From contig NZ_OZ244785.1 in assembly GCF_965219715.1 (NCBI RefSeq), forward strand, positions 2,170,001 to 2,234,000: a DNA stretch of 64,000 bases, in the 5' to 3' direction. The stretch comes from Bacterioplanoides sp965219715 (GTDB lineage: Bacteria > Pseudomonadota > Gammaproteobacteria > Pseudomonadales > Oceanobacteraceae). The notes beneath the pieces were generated by a model. It worked only from the letters and a program-made list of their open reading frames with translations. It made no database searches and was not told where the DNA came from. Position 1 is the first letter of the stretch. Every line of letters starts with the position of its first letter. Below, piece by piece: positions 42,618-50,988 of this stretch. A program made the translations under genes and the position numbers.

Positions 42618-43088
42618 ATGAAAACTATGCAAAAAGGTTTTACCTTAATCGAACTGATGATCGTAATTGCGATTATCGGTATTCTGGCTTCTGTAGCTAT
42701 CCCTCAGTACCAGAACTATATTGCTCGTTCTGAAGTACAAACCAGCTTAGGCGATTCTCGCGGCATCGTACTGGCTGTAGAAGATTACGCTGGACGTTAC
42801 GGCAGACTTGCTGCTAATACTGCAGCTTTAACTGGCTACACAGGTTTTGCACCTGTAGCTGATATGTCTACAAATCCAAAGTGGACTGTAGCGGCTGACG
42901 AAACTACATGGGTAGTTACCGTAACATTCCAGGCTGGCGCGGCGAGTGCACTTAACCAAACTGGCGCAGACACCTACACTTTAACTCCAACCGTAGTTCC
43001 ATTTAACGGTACAGCTGGTAAAGAAAGCGTATCTTGGGTTGTAGGTGGAACAGTACCTGCTCAGTTCCAACCAAACATTACTGATTAA
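42618..43088 (+). CDS. pilA: Type IV major pilin PilA
   Basis: A 156-residue prepilin. The leader MKTMQKG is cut before FTLIELMIVIAIIGILASVA, and the mature protein starts with Phe and has Glu5. The C-terminal part, from about residue 55, has no cysteine at all, so the usual D-region disulfide loop is missing. ATG at 42618 follows GTGGAG and gives a short leader; ATG at 42600 would make the leader six residues longer. It is driven by the sigma-54 promoter at 42499 and ends at a strong terminator, so pilA is mainly a monocistronic, highly expressed message. Confidence 0.95.
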   Translation: MKTMQKGFTLIELMIVIAIIGILASVAIPQYQNYIARSEVQTSLGDSRGIVLAVEDYAGRYGRLAANTAALTGYTGFAPVADMSTNPKWTVAADETTWVVTVTFQAGAASALNQTGADTYTLTPTVVPFNGTAGKESVSWVVGGTVPAQFQPNITD

Positions 43089-43116
43089 TTAATTTGAACC
43101 TAAAGGTTTGAATAGA

Positions 43117-43152
43117 AAACCCAGTACTACTTAGTAGCACTGGGTTTTTTTG
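43117..43152 (+). terminator. Strong rho-independent terminator after pilA
   Basis: AACCCAGT-a-CTACT-t-AGTAG-c-ACTGGGTT followed by T7. It separates the abundant pilA message from pilB. Confidence 0.95.
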
Positions 43153-43255
43153 TATATGTCTTCTGTCATTTGGAACCTGACTAAAAGGCATCTAGCTACG
43201 CAAACTTTTGTCTGGTATGTTCTTTTGGAATTGCAATTAGTATCAGGCTTACATA

Positions 43256-44950
43256 ATGAGTGGTATTTCTGGTTTACCCAAACGCTTAGTTGAACAAAAT
43301 TTAATCGACTCCAACCAAGCTATTCAAATTTTAGAGAATTCCAAGAAAGAGCAAGTCAGCTTTGTAAGCGCTGCTGTTAAGTCTGGACAGATTAAAGCTA
43401 AGCCAATCGCAGTCTTGGCTTCAGAAGAATTTGGCTTACCAGTGTTAGATCTTTCTGCATTTGACTTTGAGCTCGCACCTCAAGATCTCGTCAGTAAAGA
43501 CCTGATAGAAAAGCATCGTGTCCTTCCTCTGTTCTCCCGTGGCACACGCCTGTTTGTCGCCCAAAGCGACCCATCAGCAATGCTCGCGATCGACGAGATT
43601 AAATTTAATACCGGTATGAATGTTGAATCGGTGTTAGTCGAGGAAGATAAGCTTGCAAGCGCAGTCGACAAATTTCTAAGCGACAATGACAACTCATTTG
43701 GCGATCTTGATGGTGAGTTAGATGATGTTGATCTTGAAGACCCGGAAGAAGAGCAAAAGAAGCGCGAAGCTGAGCAAGAAAACGCTGATGACGCCCCCAT
43801 CGTAAAATTTATCAATAAAATGCTGCTCGATGCTATTAAGATGGGGTCATCGGATCTACATTTCGAGCCCTACGAGAAACGCTACCGCATTCGCTATCGA
43901 ACCGATGGCGTATTGCACGAAGTGGCCAGCCCTCCGGTTAACCTGACCGGCAAAATTGCCGCCCGTCTGAAAGTGATGTCACAGATGGATATTTCCGAGC
44001 GCCGAATCCCTCAGGATGGCCGGATTAAAATGAAAATATCCAAGACTAAGGCCATTGATTTCCGGGTGAATACATTACCCACCCTATTCGGTGAAAAAAT
44101 TGTATTACGAATTCTTGACCCCTCTTCTGCTCAGCTAGGCATCGACATGCTGGGTTATGAGCCAGATCAAAAAGAGCTGTACATGGAGGCACTGGGAAAA
44201 CCCCAGGGGATGATTCTGGTGACGGGTCCAACCGGTTCAGGAAAAACGGTATCACTTTATACCGGACTCAATATTCTCAACGTTGAAGGCACCAATATTT
44301 CAACCGCAGAAGACCCGGTTGAAATTAACCTGGAAGGCATTAACCAGGTTAATGTAAATGCTAAAGTGGGGCTGGATTTCGCATCTGCACTGCGTTCATT
44401 CCTGCGACAGGATCCGGATGTTGTGATGGTTGGTGAGATCCGTGATCTCGAAACTGCGTCAATTGCGATTAAAGCGGCGCAAACTGGCCATATGGTAATG
44501 TCAACATTACACACCAACAGCGCGCCAGAAACCCTGACTCGTTTAGCGAATATGGGGGTACCTAACTTCAGTATTGCTACTTCAGTCAGCCTGATTATTG
44601 CTCAGCGTCTGGCCCGCCGACTGTGCTCAGCCTGCAAGAAACCTGCGGATATACCAGCAGAAACACTCAAGGAGGCAGGCCTGACAGAACAACAGATAGC
44701 CGAGGGTGAGTTTTTCCAGGCAGTAGGCTGTGATAGCTGTAAAGAAGGCTATAAAGGCCGGGTCGGTATTTACGAAGTTGTTAAGATTACCGATCCGATT
44801 TCCCGTATCATTATGGAAGGTGGTAACGCGATCCAGATTTCTGATGCGGCACGGGCGGAAGGCTTTAACGATTTACGTACTTCAGCTCTGATGAAGGTGG
44901 CTGCAGGTGTTACCAGCCTGGAAGAGGCAAGCCGTGTAACCACGGACTAA
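43256..44950 (+). CDS. pilB: Type IV pilus extension ATPase PilB
   Basis: A 564-residue hexameric ATPase driving pilus extension. The N-terminal GspE-N domain (about 1-150) includes KPIAVLASEEFGLPVLDL; an acidic linker lies at ~150-175. The ATPase domain has Walker A GPTGSGKTVSLYTGL (about 323), the Asp box and Walker B in DPDVVMVGEIRDLETASIAI, the His box TGHMVMSTLHTNSAP, and the zinc tetracysteine CSACKK ... CDSCKEGYKGRVGIYE. It is followed 28 bp later by pilC. Confidence 0.95.
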   Translation: MSGISGLPKRLVEQNLIDSNQAIQILENSKKEQVSFVSAAVKSGQIKAKPIAVLASEEFGLPVLDLSAFDFELAPQDLVSKDLIEKHRVLPLFSRGTRLFVAQSDPSAMLAIDEIKFNTGMNVESVLVEEDKLASAVDKFLSDNDNSFGDLDGELDDVDLEDPEEEQKKREAEQENADDAPIVKFINKMLLDAIKMGSSDLHFEPYEKRYRIRYRTDGVLHEVASPPVNLTGKIAARLKVMSQMDISERRIPQDGRIKMKISKTKAIDFRVNTLPTLFGEKIVLRILDPSSAQLGIDMLGYEPDQKELYMEALGKPQGMILVTGPTGSGKTVSLYTGLNILNVEGTNISTAEDPVEINLEGINQVNVNAKVGLDFASALRSFLRQDPDVVMVGEIRDLETASIAIKAAQTGHMVMSTLHTNSAPETLTRLANMGVPNFSIATSVSLIIAQRLARRLCSACKKPADIPAETLKEAGLTEQQIAEGEFFQAVGCDSCKEGYKGRVGIYEVVKITDPISRIIMEGGNAIQISDAARAEGFNDLRTSALMKVAAGVTSLEEASRVTTD

Positions 44951-44978
44951 TGTAAAAAGACAGACGGTTCAGTTTGAT

Positions 44979-46211
44979 ATGGCGAAGAAAATAAAATCAG
45001 CCAATTTCGTTTGGGAAGGCACGAACCGCAAAGGTATGCCAGTCAAAGGCGAAATCGTTGGCCAGAATGCAGCCATGGTTAAAGCCCAACTGCGTAAGCA
45101 GGGGGTTAACCCACAGAAAGTTAAGAAAGCCCCTCAGCCTTTATTTGGCTTGGGTGGCGGTGGCGCTAAGGGCAAAAAGGTTAAATCTGCCGATATCACC
45201 TTCTTTGTGCGCCAAATGGCAACCATGATTAAGGCGGGTGTTCCTCTGGTTCAGTCATTTGATATCGTCGCCGACGGTGTTGATAACCCCACCATGAAAG
45301 CGCTGATTTTTGAGCTGCGTGATACAGTCTCAGCAGGTAACGACTTTGCCTCGGCTCTGAAGCAACGTCCGGATCTATTTGATGACCTGACCTGCAACCT
45401 GGTTGAAGCTGGCGAACAAGCCGGTGCACTGGAAACCATGCTGGATAAAGTCGCGAACTACAAAGAAAAGACTGAAGAGCTAAAAGCCAAGATTAAAAAA
45501 GGTCTGACCTACCCAATCGCGACATTAACTATTGCGTTTGCCGTTACCGCGTTATTGCTGATTAAAGTGGTTCCTACTTTTGAAGACATGTTCAGTAGTT
45601 TTGGTGCCGAGCTGCCAGCACCTACCCAGTTTGTTGTGATGTTGTCGGAAATGGCTCAAGCCTACTATATACCTGTTCTCGCCATATTAGCGGGAACAAT
45701 ATTTGGCTTCAGCTATATGATGAAAACCTCTCAGGCTTTTAAAGATAGCTTTGAACGGGCGACGTTAAAGTTTCCGATCTTTGGCGATATGATTCGAAAA
45801 GCCGCTGTTGCTCGATATGCACGAGTTTTATCCACGACCTTTGCTGCAGGCGTGCCCTTGGTAGAAGCTCTGGATTCCGTTTCCGGTGCAGTTGGCAACG
45901 TGGTTTACCGTAATGCGGTACTCAGTATCCGTGATGAAGTAGCCACCGGCCAGCAGATGCACTTTGCGATGCGTGCCACCGGCGTATTCCCGAATATGGT
46001 GATCCAGATGACCAGTATCGGCGAAGAATCTGGTGCCCTGGATACCATGCTTGATAAAGCCGCAACCTACTTCGAACAGGAAGTTGATGACGCCGTAGAA
46101 GGTATGACCGCTCTGATGGAGCCATTTATTATGTCCTTCCTTGGTGTGGTCATTGGTGGCCTGATCCTGGCGATGTACTTGCCAATCTTCCAAATGGGAT
46201 CCGCGATGTAA
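44979..46211 (+). CDS. pilC: Type IV pilus platform protein PilC
   Basis: A 410-residue inner-membrane platform protein with two GspF domains (about residues 75-200 and 275-400) and three main membrane helices. Seen: FVRQMATMIKAGVPLVQSFD, FPIFGDMIRKAAVARYARVL and GEESGALDTMLDKAATYFEQ. The first ~70 residues are the usual basic leader region. It overlaps pilD by one base (TAATG), so the two are translationally coupled. Confidence 0.95.
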   Translation: MAKKIKSANFVWEGTNRKGMPVKGEIVGQNAAMVKAQLRKQGVNPQKVKKAPQPLFGLGGGGAKGKKVKSADITFFVRQMATMIKAGVPLVQSFDIVADGVDNPTMKALIFELRDTVSAGNDFASALKQRPDLFDDLTCNLVEAGEQAGALETMLDKVANYKEKTEELKAKIKKGLTYPIATLTIAFAVTALLLIKVVPTFEDMFSSFGAELPAPTQFVVMLSEMAQAYYIPVLAILAGTIFGFSYMMKTSQAFKDSFERATLKFPIFGDMIRKAAVARYARVLSTTFAAGVPLVEALDSVSGAVGNVVYRNAVLSIRDEVATGQQMHFAMRATGVFPNMVIQMTSIGEESGALDTMLDKAATYFEQEVDDAVEGMTALMEPFIMSFLGVVIGGLILAMYLPIFQMGSAM

Positions 46212-47092
46212 TGGAAACCCTATTGATGTATCTGCAAAACCACCTGGCTGCCCTGGTGGTTTTTGTTTTTATCTTTTCTTTGTTAGTGGGCAGCTTCCTC
46301 AACGTTGTTATTCTGCGTTTCCCAATCATGCTGTTTCGTGGCTGGAAGCAGGAATGCGACGAGTTCAGTGAAAATATTCCAAAGCATCCGGCACTGGACG
46401 ATTTATCTAAGCCGTACAATCTGGTTAAACCCGATTCGCATTGCCCTAAGTGCCACGCACCTGTTAAAGCCTGGCAGAATGTTCCAGTAATCAGTTATTT
46501 ATTACTTAAAGGCCAATGCGCTGGCTGTGGTACCAAAATCGGCTTACGCTACCCTGCGGTTGAGCTTGTAACAGCCATTATGAGTGCCATGTTACTGCTT
46601 GTATTCCCGTGGGGATGGCAATTGGCGGCGATGCTGGTGTTTACCTGGTTGTTAGTCAGCATGTCAGTTATCGACATCGATCATCAGATTCTGCCTGATG
46701 GTATGACTCTCGGTTTGATGTGGCTGGGTTTACTTGTGAATACCCAGGGATTATTTGTTGACCTGGAAAGTGCCGTGTTAGGCGCTGCCTTTGGTTATGG
46801 CTCACTTTGGTCGGTATTTTGGCTGTTTAAGCTGGCTACCGGTAAAGACGGCATGGGCTATGGTGACTTTAAATTATTGGCAGCACTTGGCGCATGGCTG
46901 GGTATGACAGCACTGCCGTTAATCATCCTGTTATCGTCAATTGTCGGTGCTGTTGTTGGCATTGCCGGAATCCTGATTATGGGCCGGGATAAGAATTTGC
47001 CAATTCCGTTTGGCCCTTATCTGGCCATGGCTGGCTGGATCGCCGCATTATGGGGTGAGCAGATCGTTAACTGGTACTTAGGCACCTTATAA
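46211..47092 (+). CDS. pilD: Prepilin peptidase PilD
   Basis: A 293-residue membrane Asp protease and N-methyltransferase that processes PilA and type II pseudopilins. The CxxC pairs (HCPKCHAPVKAWQNVPVISY ... GQCAGCGTKI) bind zinc at about 76-103; catalytic Asp residues lie in the DIDHQILPDGMT and GYGDFKLLAALGAWLG regions. Membrane helices run throughout. Its start overlaps the pilC stop. Confidence 0.95.
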   Translation: METLLMYLQNHLAALVVFVFIFSLLVGSFLNVVILRFPIMLFRGWKQECDEFSENIPKHPALDDLSKPYNLVKPDSHCPKCHAPVKAWQNVPVISYLLLKGQCAGCGTKIGLRYPAVELVTAIMSAMLLLVFPWGWQLAAMLVFTWLLVSMSVIDIDHQILPDGMTLGLMWLGLLVNTQGLFVDLESAVLGAAFGYGSLWSVFWLFKLATGKDGMGYGDFKLLAALGAWLGMTALPLIILLSSIVGAVVGIAGILIMGRDKNLPIPFGPYLAMAGWIAALWGEQIVNWYLGTL

Positions 47093-47145
47093 TCGCTCCC
47101 TGAGCCTGTTGTTATGCTGAAAGTGTTATTTTTTAGGGTGTCGTT

Positions 47146-47742
47146 ATGTGGGTGTTAGGTTTAACCGGTGGCATTGGCAGTGGTAAAACCGCTGCCAGCG
47201 ATTATCTGGCTGAAAAAGGCATTGCAGTTGTCGATGCTGATGTGGTTGCCCGCGAGGTTGTAGAACCTCAGCAACCAGCCTGGCAGGCTATTGCAGATCG
47301 TTATGGTAAAGACGTCTTGCTTTCAGACCAATCTCTAAATCGCCCCTGGCTTCGCCAGAAAGTCTTTTCTGAGCCAAAGGAGCGTCAGTGGCTGGAGTCA
47401 CAAACTCATCCGCGTATTCGAGACTCCATCATCAATCAACTACGACAAGCTGAATCCCCCTACGCGGTACTGGTATCACCGCTATTGTTTGAAAGTGGTC
47501 AGTTCCAGCTGACTCAGCATACCTTGCTGATTGACGTCCCCGTTGAACTTCAGGTACAACGCGCCTGTAAGCGCGACAGTAACAATGAAGAGCAGATCCG
47601 CAATATCATTGCTGCTCAAATGAGCCGCGACGAAAAACGCGCTAAAGCAAACGACATTGCCGATAACAGTAACGATTTACCCCATCTGTACCAACAGCTG
47701 GATTCGCTGCATCAAACTTATCTGAAACTGGCTCAGGCCTGA
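47146..47742 (+). CDS. coaE: Dephospho-CoA kinase
   Basis: A 198-residue P-loop kinase performing the last step of coenzyme A synthesis. Walker A GLTGGIGSGKTAASD at the N-terminus; DADVVAREVVEP, ESQTHPRIRDSI and the lid VQRACKRDSNNEEQIRNIIA follow. It stands after pilD and before yacG, the order found in Pseudomonas and Legionella. Confidence 0.96.
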   Translation: MWVLGLTGGIGSGKTAASDYLAEKGIAVVDADVVAREVVEPQQPAWQAIADRYGKDVLLSDQSLNRPWLRQKVFSEPKERQWLESQTHPRIRDSIINQLRQAESPYAVLVSPLLFESGQFQLTQHTLLIDVPVELQVQRACKRDSNNEEQIRNIIAAQMSRDEKRAKANDIADNSNDLPHLYQQLDSLHQTYLKLAQA

Positions 47743-47755
47743 TCGAGAAAAGAGT

Positions 47756-47944
47756 ATGAAAGTTCAATGCCCTACCTGCCAGAAAGATGTGGTGTGGCAA
47801 CCAGAAAGCAAATACCGCCCTTTTTGCAGTGAACGCTGCAAACTGATTGATCTCGGGGAATGGGCCAGTGAGCGCCATGCAATCCCGGGTAAACCAGCGG
47901 ACGAAGTGCTGATGTCAGAGCAACTGAACGATTTCAAACTCTGA
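47756..47944 (+). CDS. yacG: DNA gyrase inhibitor YacG (zinc protein)
   Basis: A 62-residue zinc ribbon protein that binds and inhibits DNA gyrase in E. coli. The four Cys are in VQCPTCQKDVVW and YRPFCSERCKLIDLGEW, the family signature. It follows coaE by 13 bp, probably in one transcript. Confidence 0.94.
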   Translation: MKVQCPTCQKDVVWQPESKYRPFCSERCKLIDLGEWASERHAIPGKPADEVLMSEQLNDFKL

Positions 47945-47961
47945 CATGATCAGTAAGGTGG

Positions 47962-48498
47962 TTATTGCTGACCAATAACCTGTTGCGCTTCCTCAGCCCA
48001 TGCCAACCAGGCACGTACATGGTGAATACCGCGGCGCAGGGCCAGATATGGCAACTGGTAAGGTTGCCGTTCCTGCTCAGTGAGAGCCTGATACTGTTGC
48101 TCAATCTGCAGCAGTACCGATAACGTCTTTTCATGGGTTTCTTTTTGCTGCTGCAGGTCTTTCAACAGATACGCTTTATCGACCAGGTGGCCACCGTACA
48201 ACTTCAATAGCAGACTGTCATTTACCTTCATTGGCTTACAGCTTTGCTGCATCCAGGCAATTAACGCCTCACGACCGGTATCAGTAATCCGATACTCCTT
48301 ACGATCTGGCTTTCCCTGCTGACTGACATCTTCAACCCGAATCATGTCATCCTTAAGCAGCCCTTTTAACTGCTGATAAATTTGCTGGTGACTGGCCTGC
48401 CAGAAAAAGCCCATATGCTGCTGAAAGCGTTTATGCAGGTCATAACCCGAGGCTGCCTGCTGATCAAGCAGCACCAGAATGGCATGTTTTAACGACAC
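47962..48498 (-). CDS. PadR-family transcriptional regulator
   Basis: A 178-residue PadR regulator. Winged HTH at about 1-80 (LLDQQAASGYDLHKRFQ, HQQIYQQLKGLLKDDMIRVE, DRKEYRITDTGREALIAWM) and a helical dimerisation C-terminal part (about 90-178). The start is GTG at 48498 with GAGA upstream. It is divergent from the oxidoreductase at 48652, and two identical-arm dyads lie between. PadR proteins repress divergent genes until a small molecule binds; the inducer is unknown. Confidence 0.9.
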   Translation of the reverse strand: MSLKHAILVLLDQQAASGYDLHKRFQQHMGFFWQASHQQIYQQLKGLLKDDMIRVEDVSQQGKPDRKEYRITDTGREALIAWMQQSCKPMKVNDSLLLKLYGGHLVDKAYLLKDLQQQKETHEKTLSVLLQIEQQYQALTEQERQPYQLPYLALRRGIHHVRAWLAWAEEAQQVIGQQ

Positions 48499-48561
48499 AC
48501 GAATCTCTCATTTCTTACTTTAAGTCGAATCTGAAGAATTCTACCTTAACCAGGCCAACCC

Positions 48562-48630
48562 TATGCAATTTATTGCATAAGATTTCAATTCGGGTTAGCC
48601 TGACAAAATCAATATGCAACTTATTGCATA
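48562..48630. promoter_or_regulatory. Twin PadR operators
   Basis: TATGCAA-N4-TTGCATA occurs twice, at 48562-48579 and 48613-48630, with perfect 7-bp arms and spacers TTTA and CTTA. The centres are 51 bp apart, about five helical turns, so two dimers could sit on one DNA face. The second dyad is 21 bp before the oxidoreductase start. Confidence 0.8.
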
Positions 48631-48651
48631 AGAATAATAAGGAGATAGCAG

Positions 48652-50298
48652 ATGGCTAGGGTCAAAGTTCGCACCGGTAAACGCTTACGCCCGGAGAAAG
48701 AAGATAATCAATTCGACGTGATTGTGGTTGGCTCAGGCATGGGCGGCCTGGCGAATGCCGCCTTATTGTCACTGCTGGGCTATAAAGTTGCAGTGCTGGA
48801 GCAGCACTACACCGCTGGGGGTTTCACCCACGCTTATCACCGTAATGGCTACGAATGGGACGTGGGTGTTCACTACATCGGCGAGGTTCATAAACCATCA
48901 ACATTGCGCAGAGTCTTTGATGTCATCAGCGAGAGCCGCCTGAAATGGGCCGAAATGGAGCCGGAATACGATCGTATTATCCTCGGCGAAGAAGAATATG
49001 GCTTTGTTGCAGGCCGGGATAACTTTGCCAATATGCTTAAACAGCGCTTTCCCGGTGAAGAAAAAGCCATCGATGATTACATCGAGCTTATCCGAGAAAT
49101 CAGCCGTAAAACGCCGAAGTTTTTTGCCGGACAGGCGATGCCACCCTGGTTAGCCAGAGTCTACAACCTGGTGCGTCCTATGTTGGTTCCCAAGGAGTTC
49201 TTCCAGAGCACACGTGAAGTTCTTGAGGGAATGACCAATAATCAGCAGCTGATTTCCGTACTAACCGGACAGTGGGGAGACTATGGCCAGGCGCCCGCGG
49301 ATGCTGCCTTCCTGATGCATGCTCTGATTGCAAAACACTACCTCGCGGGTGGTGCTTATCCGGTTGGTGGATCTTCAGACATCGCCCGCTCTATTATTCC
49401 AACCATCCAAAAAAGCGGCGGAGAAGTATTCACTTATGCCGACGTGGAAGAAATTCTGGTAAAAGGCAATAAAGCTTATGGAGTGCGCCTGACAGGTGGT
49501 CACGAGCTTTATGCCGACCGCATCGTCAGTAACGCTGGTTTCTATAACACTACCCAACGGCTATTACCCAACGACGTTAAACAGAAGCTGGGCGTGGAAA
49601 AATGGAACGAACAAGTCCAGTTATCCAGCTCTCACTTTGGTATCTATGCAGGTTTTAAAGGTACCGCCGAGGAACTGGGTATCAATACCACCAACCTCTG
49701 GATTTACCCGGACGGTAAACACGAAGAAAACCTGCAACGCTTCCATGATGATCCAGAGCAGGATTTCCCAATTGTGTACATTTCATTCCCGTCAGCGAAA
49801 GACCCTGATTGGAACAACCGCTATCCCGGCAAGTCTACGGTAGAAATTGTCACCATGGCCAAGCATGAATGGTTTGAACAGTGGAAAGATGAAACCTGGG
49901 GCCAGCGGGGCGAGGAATACGAAGCCATCAAAGAAAAATTCAGCCAACGTTTGCTGGAAGTTCTGTTCAAGCGAATGCCACAACTGCGTGATGCGCTGGA
50001 TTATTACGAATTATCAACGCCTCTTTCCACCGATTGGTTCCAGAAAGCCAGTAAAGGTGAAATTTATGGTCTGGACCATTTTGTTGATCGCTTTAAGAAG
50101 CCATTCCTGCATCCGGTAACACCGGTTAAGAATCTGTATATGACCGGAGCAGACGTCATGACTGCTGGTGTCGGTGGCGCACTTATGGCTGGATTAATGA
50201 CTACTTGTGCAATGCAGGGCCGCAAAGCCAATGAGGTATTAAAGCTGTTAAAAGAATATCAGGAACCTGTTTCTGCAGCAGTTCCCGAAGGCGCCTGA
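48652..50298 (+). CDS. Carotenoid-isomerase/retinol-saturase-like FAD oxidoreductase
   Basis: A 548-residue FAD-dependent amine-oxidase-fold protein of the CrtISO/RetSat (phytoene dehydrogenase-like) group. The FAD site is IVVGSGMGGLANAALLSLLG (about residues 26-45), followed by YTAGGFTHAYHRNGYEWDVG and a C-terminal FAD motif YMTGADVMTAGVGGALMAGL. Relatives isomerise or saturate polyene lipids; no carotenoid genes are nearby. AAGGAG lies 8 bases before the ATG. It is the likely target of the divergent PadR regulator. The 20-residue basic N-terminus (ARVKVRTGKRLRPEKED) is unusual. Confidence 0.85.
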   Translation: MARVKVRTGKRLRPEKEDNQFDVIVVGSGMGGLANAALLSLLGYKVAVLEQHYTAGGFTHAYHRNGYEWDVGVHYIGEVHKPSTLRRVFDVISESRLKWAEMEPEYDRIILGEEEYGFVAGRDNFANMLKQRFPGEEKAIDDYIELIREISRKTPKFFAGQAMPPWLARVYNLVRPMLVPKEFFQSTREVLEGMTNNQQLISVLTGQWGDYGQAPADAAFLMHALIAKHYLAGGAYPVGGSSDIARSIIPTIQKSGGEVFTYADVEEILVKGNKAYGVRLTGGHELYADRIVSNAGFYNTTQRLLPNDVKQKLGVEKWNEQVQLSSSHFGIYAGFKGTAEELGINTTNLWIYPDGKHEENLQRFHDDPEQDFPIVYISFPSAKDPDWNNRYPGKSTVEIVTMAKHEWFEQWKDETWGQRGEEYEAIKEKFSQRLLEVLFKRMPQLRDALDYYELSTPLSTDWFQKASKGEIYGLDHFVDRFKKPFLHPVTPVKNLYMTGADVMTAGVGGALMAGLMTTCAMQGRKANEVLKLLKEYQEPVSAAVPEGA

Positions 50299-50351
50299 TT
50301 TTTTCGCCCAGGGTTCTATAAATAACGCACTAACAGTGACATAACGAAAAG

Positions 50352-50384
50352 AAAAAAGGTGGCTAATAAACAGCCACCTTTTTT
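50352..50384. terminator. Bidirectional terminator
   Basis: AAAAAAGGTGGCT and AGCCACCTTTTTT flank a 7-base loop between the oxidoreductase gene and the convergent PCuAC gene. Confidence 0.93.
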
Positions 50385-50439
50385 ATTTGTGCTTTCACTT
50401 GTGTTGGTAGTGGAGCCAGCGTTTCTTAGCTGGATCAAT

Positions 50440-50862
50440 TTATTTAATTGAACGTAATTTGGCGGTAACGGTTTCGCACTCGCCATTTTTAAAACACAAA
50501 TCTAATGCTAACTCTTTTGCCAATGGCAACTTCAGCTTAAACAACATCAGGTGTAAGCCACCTGGCTGCAGCTTGACGATCTCACCCGCTGGAATTTCTA
50601 ACTCCTGCAGCTGTCGCATACGCATGACACCGTTATCGTGAATGTGCGTGTGGATTTCAATTAATCCCGCCCAATCTGCATTGGCACTCACCAAAGTACG
50701 GCTTTTTTCAGATTCATTTTCTATTTTAAGGAAAGCCGCACTCATGTAACGGCCCGGAATGGGTTCACGGACATAAGCATCTTCAATTTCCAGAGAATCA
50801 GCCACGGCAAACACAGGCGACAACATCAGTGTAATAGCAAAAACTGTGCGTAAAAATTTCAT
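50440..50862 (-). CDS. PCuAC-type periplasmic copper chaperone
   Basis: A 140-residue periplasmic Cu(I) chaperone of the PCuAC family, which supplies copper to cytochrome oxidase. A signal peptide is seen (KFLRTVFAITLMLSPVFAVA). Copper ligands follow the H...M...HxM pattern: IEIHTHIHDNGVMRMRQ and GGLHLMLFKL. I start at ATG 50862, with GGAG upstream; an upstream in-frame start at 50889 would spoil the signal peptide. A C-terminal pair CFKNGEC could add metal or disulfide function. Confidence 0.9.
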   Translation of the reverse strand: MKFLRTVFAITLMLSPVFAVADSLEIEDAYVREPIPGRYMSAAFLKIENESEKSRTLVSANADWAGLIEIHTHIHDNGVMRMRQLQELEIPAGEIVKLQPGGLHLMLFKLKLPLAKELALDLCFKNGECETVTAKLRSIK

Positions 50863-50988
50863 CTTTAATTCTCCATATGGATCAGGCATACGACGGTCTA
50901 CGGTTATTCAGACACATTAGCGCCAATTAAACGCTGAGCACCAGTGACGAAATGCCGCATCCATCACCGTTCCAACAGGCGCTCAATT

